A stretch of 64,000 nucleotides of DNA from Sphingobacteriales bacterium (GCA_016200915.1 JACQDV010000002.1:186001-250000), one strand, 5' to 3'. Shown: positions 7,389-15,496, counted from the stretch's first letter. Notes: generated from the letters alone by a model not told the origin. Numbers and translations are program-made.

Positions 7389-8234
7389 CTATTTTTCGGC
7401 TGATATAATTATAGCTGCATAATTCATGATCAACCTTCCGTCAACAAGCATGCTGTTGCAATCTTCTATCAACGCTTGTTTTATTTTATTGATCGTTACA
7501 TCATCCGCTTTTTTTAACAGGCTTATCGTTGTCTCCGACATTTCAGTTCTGTTTAACCAGTAATTTTCCGGCGTTTCAAAATCTACTTTGCCTGAAATTG
7601 TTTCTTCTTTTACATTTTTAAAACCAACCTTTTCAAATAATTCATTTACCAAACCGGACTTTACACACCGAAACATTCCCGGCGCATCGGTTGGTTGTTT
7701 TGGTATTTCAATATGTTTTGATAAGGCTTTTGTCACCGTAGTTGACCAATCATTTTTTTCCGGTGCAGCCCAAACGCTGATAGCTGCTTTACCACCAATT
7801 TTACAAACACGAAACATTTCATTTGCTGCCAATTGCATATCAGGGAAAAACATAAAACCCATCCGGCAGCTTATCTTATCAAAAAAATCGTTTTGGAAAG
7901 GAAGATCAGAACCATCGGCGGTTTTAAATTCAATGTTAGTGATATTAAGTTCGTGAGCATAGTCACGGGCAACGTTTAGCATTTCTTCAGACAGGTCGGT
8001 TGCATATACCCGCCCATTTTTTGCAATGGCTGCAATGGTGAACGCAGGCTCACCGGTGCCGGAAGCCAAATCCAGTACAACATCGTTAGGCTGAATACTC
8101 AGCGCCTTTATGATTGCTTCACCTGTTGGCTTTAAGAAATTCATGGTGAAGTCATTCCATTTCTTCCACGCATTGGAAACGTTATTCCATGCTTCTTTCT
8201 GCAAATCACTGATTTCTTGTAAGTCTTCTTTCAT
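7389..8234 (-). CDS. Class I SAM-dependent methyltransferase (UbiE/COQ5-like)
   Basis: A 281-residue protein. Motif I is VVLDLASGTGEPAFTIA (about residues 53-69), followed by VYATDLSEEMLNVARDYA, NIEFKTADGSDLPF and DKISCRMGFMFFPDMQ, the order of the UbiE-type methyltransferase domain. The helical C-terminal part (ENYWLNRTEMSETTISLLK) may bind substrate. The target cannot be named: the ubiquinone/menaquinone type is only the fold relative. It stands alone, oriented away from the plus-strand pair at 8317. Confidence 0.85.
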   Translation of the reverse strand: MKEDLQEISDLQKEAWNNVSNAWKKWNDFTMNFLKPTGEAIIKALSIQPNDVVLDLASGTGEPAFTIAAIAKNGRVYATDLSEEMLNVARDYAHELNITNIEFKTADGSDLPFQNDFFDKISCRMGFMFFPDMQLAANEMFRVCKIGGKAAISVWAAPEKNDWSTTVTKALSKHIEIPKQPTDAPGMFRCVKSGLVNELFEKVGFKNVKEETISGKVDFETPENYWLNRTEMSETTISLLKKADDVTINKIKQALIEDCNSMLVDGRLIMNYAAIIISAEK

Positions 8235-8316
8235 ACCACGAATCTACTAATCTGCCTAACTGCGGCAAGCTGGTTAATTGTTATTTTTTGTTACATTAGA
8301 TTAAAACTTACAAGCA

Positions 8317-8667
8317 ATGGAATGGGACGAATACCAAGCGTCGAGAAAATTTGCAGAAGCAAAGATGCTTGCATTAATGGATCATGAAAACAAACCTCAT
8401 GCCGCAGTTGCATTTCCAGCAGATAGTTACCTTGAGTACAACAAGAATGGAAGAAAATTCTTTTATTTTGGAACAAATATATTTAGAGGCTTTTTTGAAG
8501 ATAATTTACCTAAAGCTATTAGAATGTTCCCGTTAAATTTTAGTAATGGAAATGCAATGAGTGTTATTCATGCTGTAAATAAGACAAGACCTGTTTTTAT
8601 TAGAGACAAAGAAGTAGTAAGAATTTTGCAGAACGAATGCTTGCAGTTATACATGAAGATAGAATAA
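8317..8667 (+). CDS. Hypothetical protein, first gene of an overlapping pair
   Basis: A 116-residue protein, MEWDEYQASRKFAEAKMLAL, with an alpha+beta pattern (HAAVAFPADSYLEY, RKFFYFGTNIFRGFF) and no signal peptide or membrane segment. I do not recognise the family. Its end overlaps the next gene by 31 bases in another frame. The two lie just upstream of the HTH-nucleotidyltransferase pair, so a small accessory or toxin-antitoxin role is possible but not shown. Confidence 0.6.
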   Translation: MEWDEYQASRKFAEAKMLALMDHENKPHAAVAFPADSYLEYNKNGRKFFYFGTNIFRGFFEDNLPKAIRMFPLNFSNGNAMSVIHAVNKTRPVFIRDKEVVRILQNECLQLYMKIE

Positions 8668-9086
8668 GTAGCCAAAATGATAATATAATAAGATTGGATC
8701 TATTCAGAAAATTAGATAAACAAAAACATCATAAAAGAAAATATGAATTTACTGGTGGGATACTTCATGCCTTAAAGTATTTTAGTTTACAAGGCAAGCC
8801 GCTTTCAACGGGAAACGAAACCAATGATATATTGCACCCATTAAAAATTGTTGAAATCACTATTGATTCATTTTTTATTGCTCAAGATTCATATTACGAA
8901 AGTGCAACTAAATATATGTGCTTTCACAGCTTAGACGCTGATAAAGATTTAAAATTTGTATTTTATTTTGAACCTGTATCAGAGGTTTATTTTCTTACTA
9001 CAATACATAAACAATCAAAAAAGAATACACAAAATGACAAAAGGATAGCTAGGAAAAAAGGGTGGGCAAATATTCGTCCATTATAA
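8637..9086 (+). CDS. Hypothetical protein, second gene of an overlapping pair
   Basis: A 149-residue basic protein. The central part reads EFTGGILHALKYFSLQG, then HPLKIVEITIDSFFIAQDSY and DLKFVFYFEPVSEVYFLTTI, ending in a Lys/Arg-rich tail. The HALK helix followed by paired strands and a final FLTT strand loosely recalls BECR/barnase-type nuclease toxins, but no catalytic set can be confirmed. The start at 8637 overlaps the upstream gene by 31 bases; no better start lies downstream without losing conserved-looking sequence. Confidence 0.55.
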   Translation: MLAVIHEDRISSQNDNIIRLDLFRKLDKQKHHKRKYEFTGGILHALKYFSLQGKPLSTGNETNDILHPLKIVEITIDSFFIAQDSYYESATKYMCFHSLDADKDLKFVFYFEPVSEVYFLTTIHKQSKKNTQNDKRIARKKGWANIRPL

Positions 9087-9197
9087 TTAAACCCTCGAGT
9101 TACTTTTTTATTTCGTGGCTGCGGATAAATTTCCGTTTTCCCCTCAATCTGGTCGGCTTCTATAATATTAAAATCCTTAAGGTTTGGTTTTCAAATC

Positions 9198-9230
9198 AAT
9201 ACGTAATTCGCAAATTGCGAATTACGTATT
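9198..9230. repeat. Perfect 33-nt palindrome (16+1+16), CAAATTG class
   Basis: Left arm 9198-9213, centre A 9214, right arm 9215-9230. The core TTCGCAAATTGCGAA shares TCGCAAATTGCGA with 22517-22537. It ends where a TATCTTTG promoter element starts, 11 bases before the HTH gene. It may therefore act as that gene's operator, or be a copy of the ORF6N-associated palindrome family. Confidence 0.85.
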
Positions 9231-9237
9231 ATCTTTG
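9230..9237 (+). promoter_or_regulatory. TAnnTTTG promoter element for the HTH-nucleotidyltransferase pair
   Basis: TATCTTTG fits the Bacteroidota -7 element and ends 4 bases before the ATG at 9242, implying a leaderless or nearly leaderless message. The 33-nt palindrome abuts it on the upstream side. Confidence 0.5.
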
Positions 9238-9241
9238 GATT

Positions 9242-9757
9242 ATGAGAAAACATAGTGGAATGAGGCCTCAAGATATTGTAGTGCTTCTTAAAATAATATC
9301 AAAAGGAGAGCAGGCTTGGCAAAATAAAGATATTGCCAACGAACTTTTTATTAGTCAGTCTGAAATCTCAGATTCGCTAAATAGAAGTTCTTTAGGTGGG
9401 TTAATTGAAAGTGAAAGAAAGAAAAAAGTATTTCGTAATTCATTACTAGAATTTATTGAACATGGATTACACTATGTTTTTCCTGCTTTGCCTGGAAGTA
9501 TGACCAATGGAGTTTATACTGCACATTCTCATCCTTTCATGCAGCAACATTTTTCCAGTGAGTTAAATTATGTATGGTCTGATCCTCGTGGTGATTTTAG
9601 GGGCTTGAGTATTGAACCATTATATAAAGAACAAGTTAAAGCAGTTAAAAATGACGATACATTATATTTAATGTTAGCACTTATTGATGTAATTAGGGTA
9701 GGCCGTGTCAGAGAAATGAAAATAGCTGTTCAAGAACTTAAAAGATTAATTCTATGA
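9242..9757 (+). CDS. Winged-HTH protein, antitoxin-like
   Basis: A 171-residue protein starting MRKHSGMRPQDIVVLLKIIS. Residues about 5-70 form a helix-turn-helix (NKDIANELFISQSEISDSLN). The rest (HGLHYVFPALPGSMTNGVYT, HSHPFMQ, VWSDPRGDFRGLSIEPLY) resembles the C-terminal part of proteins paired with nucleotidyltransferases. A frame extends upstream to 9062, but it crosses the palindrome and promoter, so 9242 is preferred. The gene overlaps the nucleotidyltransferase gene by 4 bases (ATGA), typical of antitoxin-toxin coupling as in AbiE-like systems. It probably represses its own promoter at the adjacent palindrome. Confidence 0.72.
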   Translation: MRKHSGMRPQDIVVLLKIISKGEQAWQNKDIANELFISQSEISDSLNRSSLGGLIESERKKKVFRNSLLEFIEHGLHYVFPALPGSMTNGVYTAHSHPFMQQHFSSELNYVWSDPRGDFRGLSIEPLYKEQVKAVKNDDTLYLMLALIDVIRVGRVREMKIAVQELKRLIL

Positions 9758-10458
9758 ACCATCATATAAATATTACCCGAGTCAAAGCTGTCTATAATGC
9801 TTTAGATGAATTAAAAGACAAGGTAGTCTTTGTCGGTGGTGCGACGGTTTCATTATATGCTGATAGAATGGCTGCTGAAATTCGAGAAACTAGCGACGTT
9901 GACATACTAATAGAATTATATAAGCGAAAAGATTATATCGAATTGGAAGAACAATTAAGAAAAAAAGGATTTGAAAGCGATTCTTCAGCAAAATTTGTAG
10001 GACGATTTAAAATACAAGGAATTGTCGTAGATGTAATGCCTACAATTGAAGAAGTGTTAGGCTTCTCCAATCGCTGGTATATTGATGGGTATTCAAATGC
10101 GATTGATTATACAATAGACGAGCAATGCACAGTAAAAATTTTTACTGGCCCGTATTTTATTGCATCAAAAATTGAAGCATTCAAAGGGAGAGGTAAACGA
10201 GGAGATGGTGAGCTAGATGGACGCTTTAGTCAGGATTTTGAAGACATAGTATTTGTTTTGGAAAACAGAAGAGCAATTTGGGAAGAAATGAAAAGTGCAA
10301 AACCTGAATTAAGAGATTACTTATTAAATGAATTTAAATCTTTGTATAAAAATCCATACATAGAAGAATGGATTAGTTCACATTCAAGTTCATATTCACC
10401 TCCAAGTGTTTATTTTATTATGGAAAACATAGAAGAATTTATAGGTTTCAATTCTTAG
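9754..10458 (+). CDS. Nucleotidyltransferase-fold protein, toxin-like (AbiEii/MenT-type relative)
   Basis: A 234-residue protein. VVFVGGATVSLYADRM (Gly28-Gly29) and ETSDVDILIEL (Asp48, Asp50) form the nucleotidyltransferase signature. IVVDVMPT (Asp93) supplies the likely third acidic residue. Enzymes of this fold transfer nucleotides, and in the AbiE and MenT systems they act as toxins on tRNA. The C-terminal half is helical. It is translationally coupled to the HTH gene before it. An antiphage or toxin-antitoxin role is inferred from the pair, not shown. Its 3' end overlaps the opposing glycosyltransferase-like pseudogene by 3 bases. Confidence 0.75.
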   Translation: MNHHINITRVKAVYNALDELKDKVVFVGGATVSLYADRMAAEIRETSDVDILIELYKRKDYIELEEQLRKKGFESDSSAKFVGRFKIQGIVVDVMPTIEEVLGFSNRWYIDGYSNAIDYTIDEQCTVKIFTGPYFIASKIEAFKGRGKRGDGELDGRFSQDFEDIVFVLENRRAIWEEMKSAKPELRDYLLNEFKSLYKNPYIEEWISSHSSSYSPPSVYFIMENIEEFIGFNS

Positions 10459-11177
10459 GGTGTATATAAAACTGACCTCCTCACATAGGGACCGAAATCT
10501 ATATATTTCTTTTGATTGTCACTGAATCCATTATGCTGCACCACAACCATAGGATTACACACGAAAAATTTCCCTTTATGTGCTACTGCTCTATCAAAAT
10601 CTTTGTCCTCAGGAACAGATAAAATGACATCATAGAATTTCTCATTTACTATATATAAAGTATTTCCAGAAAAATCATCAACGCTATTATCTTCCGTTTT
10701 TTTTACCCAAATTATCCCGCCCAGATAGATATCAAAGTCATTTGGTTTGTTACTTAGAAAATATTCAAAAGAATTTTTAGATGTAAAATGAATATCATCT
10801 TCTGCAATAAGGACTTCAGGGAGTTTCTATCTCCGCAGGGTGTCCTCCGGTGCATTGTGAGTTGGGCAGGTACCCTGAGGCATCAGGGAACAACAGTACA
10901 AATTTTCAACTATAGTATTTCAAACGCCGCAGGGTTCTTCGCCAACGCACATAACTGCAAAGAAACCCTGCGGAGATGGAAGGACTTCAGGGAGTTTTTC
11001 ATTTTTTGCAAACATTATTATCTGCTTATGGGCTTTAGATATTCCACGAGATGGCAATTCTGCATCAATTATACCATCCCACATTTGATAATCACTTATT
11101 TGTTGTTCTTGTAATTCTTTCGTCAAAATCTCAAGTCTATCAATTCGATGTCTTAGATGTATAATATTTAATTTCAT
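10455..11177 (-). pseudogene. Glycosyltransferase-25-like gene split by a small element
   Basis: The first part reads MKLNIIHLRHRIDRLEILTK and continues to FAKNEKLPEVL near 10980. The frame then enters an insert and stops after GEEPCGV. Beyond the insert the same frame resumes with KLPEVLIAEDDIHFTSKNSF and runs through FDIYLGGIIWVKKTEDN and CNPMVVVQHNGFSDNQK to a stop at 10455. The RxDR start, the EDD metal-binding motif and the late VVQHNG segment match glycosyltransferase family 25-like proteins. The insert plus duplicated flank is 171 bp, a multiple of three, but contains a stop. Without it a protein of about 183 residues would result. Confidence 0.8.
10809..10997. mobile_element. 153-bp MITE-like insert with 18-bp flanking direct repeat
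   Basis: AAGGACTTCAGGGAGTTT occurs at 10809-10826 and again at 10980-10997. The 153 bp between begin with TATCTCCGCAGGGT and end with ACCCTGCGGAGATGG, so ATCTCCGCAGGGT/ACCCTGCGGAGAT form perfect 13-bp terminal inverted repeats. A further CCGCAGGGT lies inside at about 10929. The element has no gene of its own. It interrupts the glycosyltransferase-like gene. The long flanking duplication is unusual for a transposase of common type. Confidence 0.75.
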
Positions 11178-11306
11178 TGATTAAGCTAACTTCAGTTACG
11201 GAAAACAGTTTAGTTTATTCATCAAGCTAAGTAAAATTACAGAACCCTGAACGGAGCGTCGCAATTGTCGCCCAATAATAGCAATGTCGCTGGCTACATA
11301 ATTATC

Positions 11307-12575
11307 TCAATGATCATTCAATGGCAATCCTCTCTTCTGCCATTCAATCCAGTTCACATATTCAGGAGCCACACGGTGTTCTTCCATGGTAATACAATTA
11401 TCAACCGGGCAAACGAGTTTGCATAAATTACAACCCACACACTCTTCATCAATCACAGTATAAGTGTTGTAGGGTTTGCCATATTCTAATTTGATAGATT
11501 GATGAGAAGTATCTTCACAGGCGATATAACACAAACCGCAGTGAATACATTTATCCTGGTTTATCTTGGCAATATGATGATAGTTGATATCCAAATCTTC
11601 CCAATGCGTAACGGTGGGTACCGATTTACCAATGAAATCTTCCAGCGTTTTAAATCCTTTTTCATCCATCCAGTTATTCAACCCTTCAATCATATCTTCC
11701 ACAATACGGAAGCCATGTTTCATCGCGGCTGTACATACCTGCACATTGCTGGCGCCTAACAACATAAACTCCACCGCATCCCGCCAGGTACTGATACCAC
11801 CAATACCACTGATGGGAACTTTATTAGTTAGTTCATCCTGCGCAATGGTAGTGAGCATCTTTAAAGCGATCGGTTTTACTGCCGGGCCGCAATAACCACC
11901 AAACACACTCTTACCCGCCACATAAGGATTAGGAACAAGCGTATCCAGATCAACACCGGTTACCGATTGAATGGTATTGATCAGGCTCAATCCATGAGTA
12001 CCAGCTTTTACAACGGAACGGCCTGTTGGCACCACAGAATGCACATTCGGCGTGAGCTTTGTTATCACGGGGATAGTAGCTGCTTCCATCACCCATTCCA
12101 CCACCATGCAGGCAATCTCCGGGTCTTGTCCTACGGCAGCACCCATACCACGTTCGGTCATGCCATGCGGACAACCAAAGTTTAATTCAAAACCATGTGC
12201 ACCGGTGTCTTCACATTTTTTAATTAATTCATGCCAGCTCTTTTTATCATTATCGGCCATTAAGGAAACGATCATTGCCCTGTCGGGGAACAACTTCACA
12301 CACTCTGCAATTTCTTTCAGGTTAATATCCAACGGACGGTCGCTGATAAGCTCAATGTTGTTAAAACCCATCACTCTTTGTCCGCCATAATCCACCGCAG
12401 AATATCTTGAAGAAACATTCTTCACCTGTGAGCCGAGTGTTTTCCAAACCACTCCACCCCAGCCGGCTTCAAAAGCACGGAGCACATTGTATTTTTTATC
12501 AGTAGGCGGCGCACTCGCTAACCAGAATGGATTAGGAGATTTGATGCCGAGGAAGGTTGATTCAATGTTTGTCAT
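11307..12575 (-). CDS. preA: Dihydropyrimidine dehydrogenase, catalytic/ferredoxin subunit PreA
   Basis: A 422-residue protein, close to the length of E. coli PreA. The N-terminal two thirds is a dihydroorotate-dehydrogenase-like FMN barrel (FELNFGCPHGMTERGMGAAVG, PISGIGGISTWRDAVEFM). The C-terminus carries two 4Fe-4S clusters (CIHCGLCYIACEDTSHQ and CVGCNLCKLVCPVDNC). With PreT it reduces uracil and thymine to the dihydro forms using NADH, the first step of reductive pyrimidine breakdown. It is the last gene of the minus-strand cluster, separated from preT by a GxxExxY gene and repeats. Confidence 0.95.
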   Translation of the reverse strand: MTNIESTFLGIKSPNPFWLASAPPTDKKYNVLRAFEAGWGGVVWKTLGSQVKNVSSRYSAVDYGGQRVMGFNNIELISDRPLDINLKEIAECVKLFPDRAMIVSLMADNDKKSWHELIKKCEDTGAHGFELNFGCPHGMTERGMGAAVGQDPEIACMVVEWVMEAATIPVITKLTPNVHSVVPTGRSVVKAGTHGLSLINTIQSVTGVDLDTLVPNPYVAGKSVFGGYCGPAVKPIALKMLTTIAQDELTNKVPISGIGGISTWRDAVEFMLLGASNVQVCTAAMKHGFRIVEDMIEGLNNWMDEKGFKTLEDFIGKSVPTVTHWEDLDINYHHIAKINQDKCIHCGLCYIACEDTSHQSIKLEYGKPYNTYTVIDEECVGCNLCKLVCPVDNCITMEEHRVAPEYVNWIEWQKRGLPLNDH

Positions 12576-12583
12576 AATTTTGT

Positions 12584-12719
12584 TCCACGCAAAGGCGCTA
12601 AGGAGCCAAGGCGCAATTTTTATAATTTGTTTACAATACGATTTTTTTCACGCAAAGAGGCAAAGGAGCAGAGGCGCAATTTTTTTCCTTGCGCCTTAAT
12701 TACTTAGCGTCTTTGCGAG
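12584..12719. repeat. Two CACGCAAAGG-type repeats in tandem
   Basis: A first half element (12584-12617, CCACGCAAAGGCGCTAAGGA) is followed by a full palindromic element (12649-12719) with arms CACGCAAAGAGGCAAAGGAG and TTAGCGTCTTTGCG. They fill the spacer between the GxxExxY gene and preA. Confidence 0.85.
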
Positions 12720-12725
12720 AAATCA

Positions 12726-13106
12726 TTACAAGTTATTTACAATACGATGAATGCCATCTTTAATTAGTTCAACATTAAAATTTATCAACAGCCCCAGTTT
12801 CATTTCAGTAAGTTTTAAATACGTCAGTAACTGTTTGTAATGGACTGGCGCCAGTAACTCAATTGATTTTAATTCCAATATCACCTTGTTATCAATAATC
12901 ACATCAGCTCTGAAGCCAGCATCCAATTTTATTTCTTCATGTATCAATGGGATAGCTTGCTGCCTGGTAAATGGTATCCCGTTCTTGCTCCACTCATAAC
13001 AAAATATCTCCTCGTAAACAGATTCAAATAAACCTGGCCCATATTGCTTATGAATTTTAAAACATAAGTCAACGACAAGTTTAGATATTTCGTTTTCCGT
13101 GTACAT
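12726..13106 (-). CDS. GxxExxY protein
   Basis: A 126-residue protein with the family's signature in GPGLFESVYEEIFCYEW and a second conserved block VILELKSIELLAPVHYKQL. The ELK segment resembles the core of PD-(D/E)xK nucleases, to which these proteins are thought to be related, but no activity is established. It sits between preT and preA, bracketed on both sides by CACGCAAAGG repeats, so it looks like a passenger that entered the operon with them rather than a pathway enzyme. Confidence 0.88.
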   Translation of the reverse strand: MYTENEISKLVVDLCFKIHKQYGPGLFESVYEEIFCYEWSKNGIPFTRQQAIPLIHEEIKLDAGFRADVIIDNKVILELKSIELLAPVHYKQLLTYLKLTEMKLGLLINFNVELIKDGIHRIVNNL

Positions 13107-13117
13107 CTGTTTAATCT

Positions 13118-13191
13118 TTCACGCAAAGGCGGTAAGGAGCAGAGGCGCAATTTCCCTTAGCGTCTTATTTACTTTGCCCCTTTGCGTGGAA
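13118..13191. repeat. CACGCAAAGG-type repeat overlapping the preT 3' end
   Basis: A full palindromic element with arms TTCACGCAAAGGCGGTAAGG and TTTGCCCCTTTGCGTGGAA. Bases from 13165 on encode the last residues of PreT (FHAKGQSK) and its stop codon, so the repeat has replaced the native end of the gene. Confidence 0.85.
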
Positions 13192-14523
13192 TAAAAATTT
13201 CATAATCGCAGCGGCTCCATCCTTGCCAGCTTGTACCGCATCCACTACTTCTTTACCTCCATTCACTGCATCACCACCGGCGAATACGCCTTTAATGTTT
13301 GTTGCACAGTTATTATAAATTATTAATTTTCCATTCTTATTATCTAATCTTGATTTTTTCACCAGCTTTTCAAACGGAACCTGACCTGCGGCTTTTATCA
13401 CCATATCCACTTCCAGTGTAAAAGTTTCACCGGTATCAACAGGTGAGCGGCGGCCGCTGGCATCGGGTTCACCTAATTTCATTTTATTGCATACTAATTG
13501 TTTTACTTTTCCGGCGGAGCCTTTAACTTTTTGCGGAGCAGCTAACCAGATGATCTCACATCCATCGAGCATTGCGATATCCAGCTCATGTTGAGTACAG
13601 GGCATCTCGTCTTTGGTGCGACGATAAACCATGGTTACTTCTTTTGCACCGAGACGTTTGGCTTGTGTGGCAGCATCAATCGCCGTCATACCCATGCCTA
13701 TCACGGCTACCTTATCTCCCACTGGTACAGAGGGATAACCTTTTGCTCGTATATCATAAATGAATTGAATAGCATCCACTACGCCTTCTAATTTTTCACC
13801 GGGTATTTCCAGCTGACGGGCAATACCAACACCGATACCTAAGAAAACAGCATCGTATTGTTTCTTCAGTTCACTTAATGAAATATCTTTTCCTAATTCC
13901 TGGTTGTATTTGATTTCAATTCCGCCAATAGAAGTAATGTAATTCACTTCATCTTCGCAGAACTGTGGTGTTACTTTATAGGCAGCAATACCATAAGTCA
14001 TCAAACCACCACCTTTACTTTCTTTTTCGTAAATAGTAACATCTACTCCTTCTCTTGACAACACATGAGCACAACTTAATCCAGCAGGTCCAGCACCCAC
14101 AATAGCTACTTTCTTTCCATTGGATGGTTTACGTTCAAACAACTGCCAGTTATTCCCCATTGCTTTTTCTGTAGAGTAGCGTTGCAGTTTTGCAATAGGA
14201 ATCGGTGGCTCATCCATTAAATTAAATACACAACTTCCTTCGCATAATTTTTCCACCGGGCAAACCTTGCTGCAACCAGCTCCCATAATATTGGAAGAAA
14301 AAATAGTATGAGCACTTCCTTTTATATTACCGCTGGTTATTTGTTTAATGAACTTGGGCACATCAATACTGGTAGGGCAACTCTTTGTACACGGGGCATC
14401 GTAACAAAACAGGCAACGGTTGGCTTCCACCAGCGCTGCATTCTGCGTTTCAAACGGCGGGTGTATATCGCTGAAGTTTTGTTCGTACTGCCCGTTAGTT
14501 AACCTGTTATTTTGTATAGCCAT
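13165..14523 (-). CDS. preT: Dihydropyrimidine dehydrogenase, NAD(P)H-binding subunit PreT
   Basis: A 452-residue flavoprotein of the GltD type. The N-terminus has cysteine-rich cluster motifs (CLFCYDAPCTKSCPTSIDV and CSKVCPVEKLCEGSC). The first Rossmann motif is VAIVGAGPAGLSCAHVL, and the second, for NAD(P)H, is VAVIGMGMTAIDAATQAKR. The end GVFAGGDAVNGGKEVVDAV is the FAD-binding signature. It feeds electrons from NADH to PreA. The final residues FHAKGQSK come from an interspersed repeat, so the C-terminus is probably not conserved. Confidence 0.95.
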   Translation of the reverse strand: MAIQNNRLTNGQYEQNFSDIHPPFETQNAALVEANRCLFCYDAPCTKSCPTSIDVPKFIKQITSGNIKGSAHTIFSSNIMGAGCSKVCPVEKLCEGSCVFNLMDEPPIPIAKLQRYSTEKAMGNNWQLFERKPSNGKKVAIVGAGPAGLSCAHVLSREGVDVTIYEKESKGGGLMTYGIAAYKVTPQFCEDEVNYITSIGGIEIKYNQELGKDISLSELKKQYDAVFLGIGVGIARQLEIPGEKLEGVVDAIQFIYDIRAKGYPSVPVGDKVAVIGMGMTAIDAATQAKRLGAKEVTMVYRRTKDEMPCTQHELDIAMLDGCEIIWLAAPQKVKGSAGKVKQLVCNKMKLGEPDASGRRSPVDTGETFTLEVDMVIKAAGQVPFEKLVKKSRLDNKNGKLIIYNNCATNIKGVFAGGDAVNGGKEVVDAVQAGKDGAAAIMKFLFHAKGQSK

Positions 14524-14532
14524 AAAAAATGA

Positions 14533-14614
14533 AATGTGATGATGTGATAATATGCTGATGTGCTAATGTCAATGCCATCATTATCACATTATAAATTAGC
14601 TAATTAGCACATTA
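14533..14614. repeat. ATGTGATGATGTG-type repeat between preT and the amidohydrolase
   Basis: Short repeated steps (AATGTGATGATGTGATAAT, GCTGATGTGCTAATG) face ATTATCACATT and TAATTAGCACATT, forming an imperfect hairpin that reaches the stop codon of the beta-ureidopropionase gene. Confidence 0.6.
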
Positions 14615-15478
14615 AAGTTCAGTCAGTCGTCCGTAAGTTTCTGGTCTTCTGTCACGGAAGAATTGCCATACGCTTCTTACTTCTTCAATCATGTCCAGGT
14701 CAAATTCAGCAATCAGCAATTCATCTTTGTCTTCGCTGGCCTGTGCAAATATTTGTCCACGTGGATCAACGAAATAAGAGCTGCCGTAGAATTTACCAAG
14801 GTTCCATGGTTTTTCTTCTCCTACCCTGTTGATACAGCCCATGAAATATCCATTGGCTGCTGCATGTGCCGGTTGTTCCAGCTTCCATAAATACTGGCTC
14901 AGTCCTGCTACCGTTGCAGAAGGGTTATACACAATCTCCGCACCATTCAATCCCAAACACCTTGCCCCATCCGGGAAGTGACGGTCGTAACAGATATATA
15001 CACCAACTTTAGCATACTTAGTTTGAAATACAGGATAGCCTAGGTTACCGGGCTTAAAGAAAAACTTTTCCCAGAAACCACTGGTATGGGGAATATGATT
15101 CTTGCGATATTTTCCTAAGTATGTTCCGTCAGCATCAATTACAGCGGCAGTGTTATACAATACACCAGCCTGTTCTTTTTCATATACCGGAACAATAATT
15201 ACCATCTGATATTTCTTGGCGTATTCAGCCAACCGGTCTGTTGTAGGGCCGGGAACTGTTTCCGCAGAGGCATACCATTTTCTATCCTGCCCCGGACAGA
15301 AATAAGGTGTATTAAAAATTTCCTGCAAACAAAGTATCTGTACTCCTTTTTTTCCTGCTTCTTCAATTAAGGGAATATGTTTCTGATACATCGCCTCTAC
15401 AATTTCCTCAATGGTTCCTTCGCCTTCAGTTTTTGGCAGACTCATTTGTATTAAACCGGATTTGATAATTCTTGGCAT
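14612..15478 (-). CDS. Beta-ureidopropionase / N-carbamoyl-beta-alanine amidohydrolase (nitrilase family)
   Basis: A 288-residue nitrilase-superfamily enzyme. The catalytic triad is visible as Glu53 (CLQEIF), Lys126 (KYRKNHIP) and Cys163 (VYICYDRHFPD). RKNHIPHTSGFWEKFFFKPG and the end WQFFRDRRPETYG are typical of N-carbamoyl amidases acting in pyrimidine breakdown. It would hydrolyse N-carbamoyl-beta-alanine (or the beta-aminoisobutyrate form) to the amino acid, CO2 and ammonia, the third step after PreTA and dihydropyrimidinase. Position in the cluster supports this over other nitrilase substrates. Confidence 0.92.
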   Translation of the reverse strand: MPRIIKSGLIQMSLPKTEGEGTIEEIVEAMYQKHIPLIEEAGKKGVQILCLQEIFNTPYFCPGQDRKWYASAETVPGPTTDRLAEYAKKYQMVIIVPVYEKEQAGVLYNTAAVIDADGTYLGKYRKNHIPHTSGFWEKFFFKPGNLGYPVFQTKYAKVGVYICYDRHFPDGARCLGLNGAEIVYNPSATVAGLSQYLWKLEQPAHAAANGYFMGCINRVGEEKPWNLGKFYGSSYFVDPRGQIFAQASEDKDELLIAEFDLDMIEEVRSVWQFFRDRRPETYGRLTEL

Positions 15479-15496
15479 GTGTTTAGTTTTTGAATT

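Noticed and set aside
9062-9241. Long N-terminal extension of the HTH protein
   Set aside because: The extension runs through the 33-nt palindrome and the promoter; MRKHSGMRPQD at 9242 is a natural start.
11967-12390. Plus-strand frames opposite preA
   Set aside because: They are mirror frames of a clear enzyme gene, with no start signal or recognisable domain.
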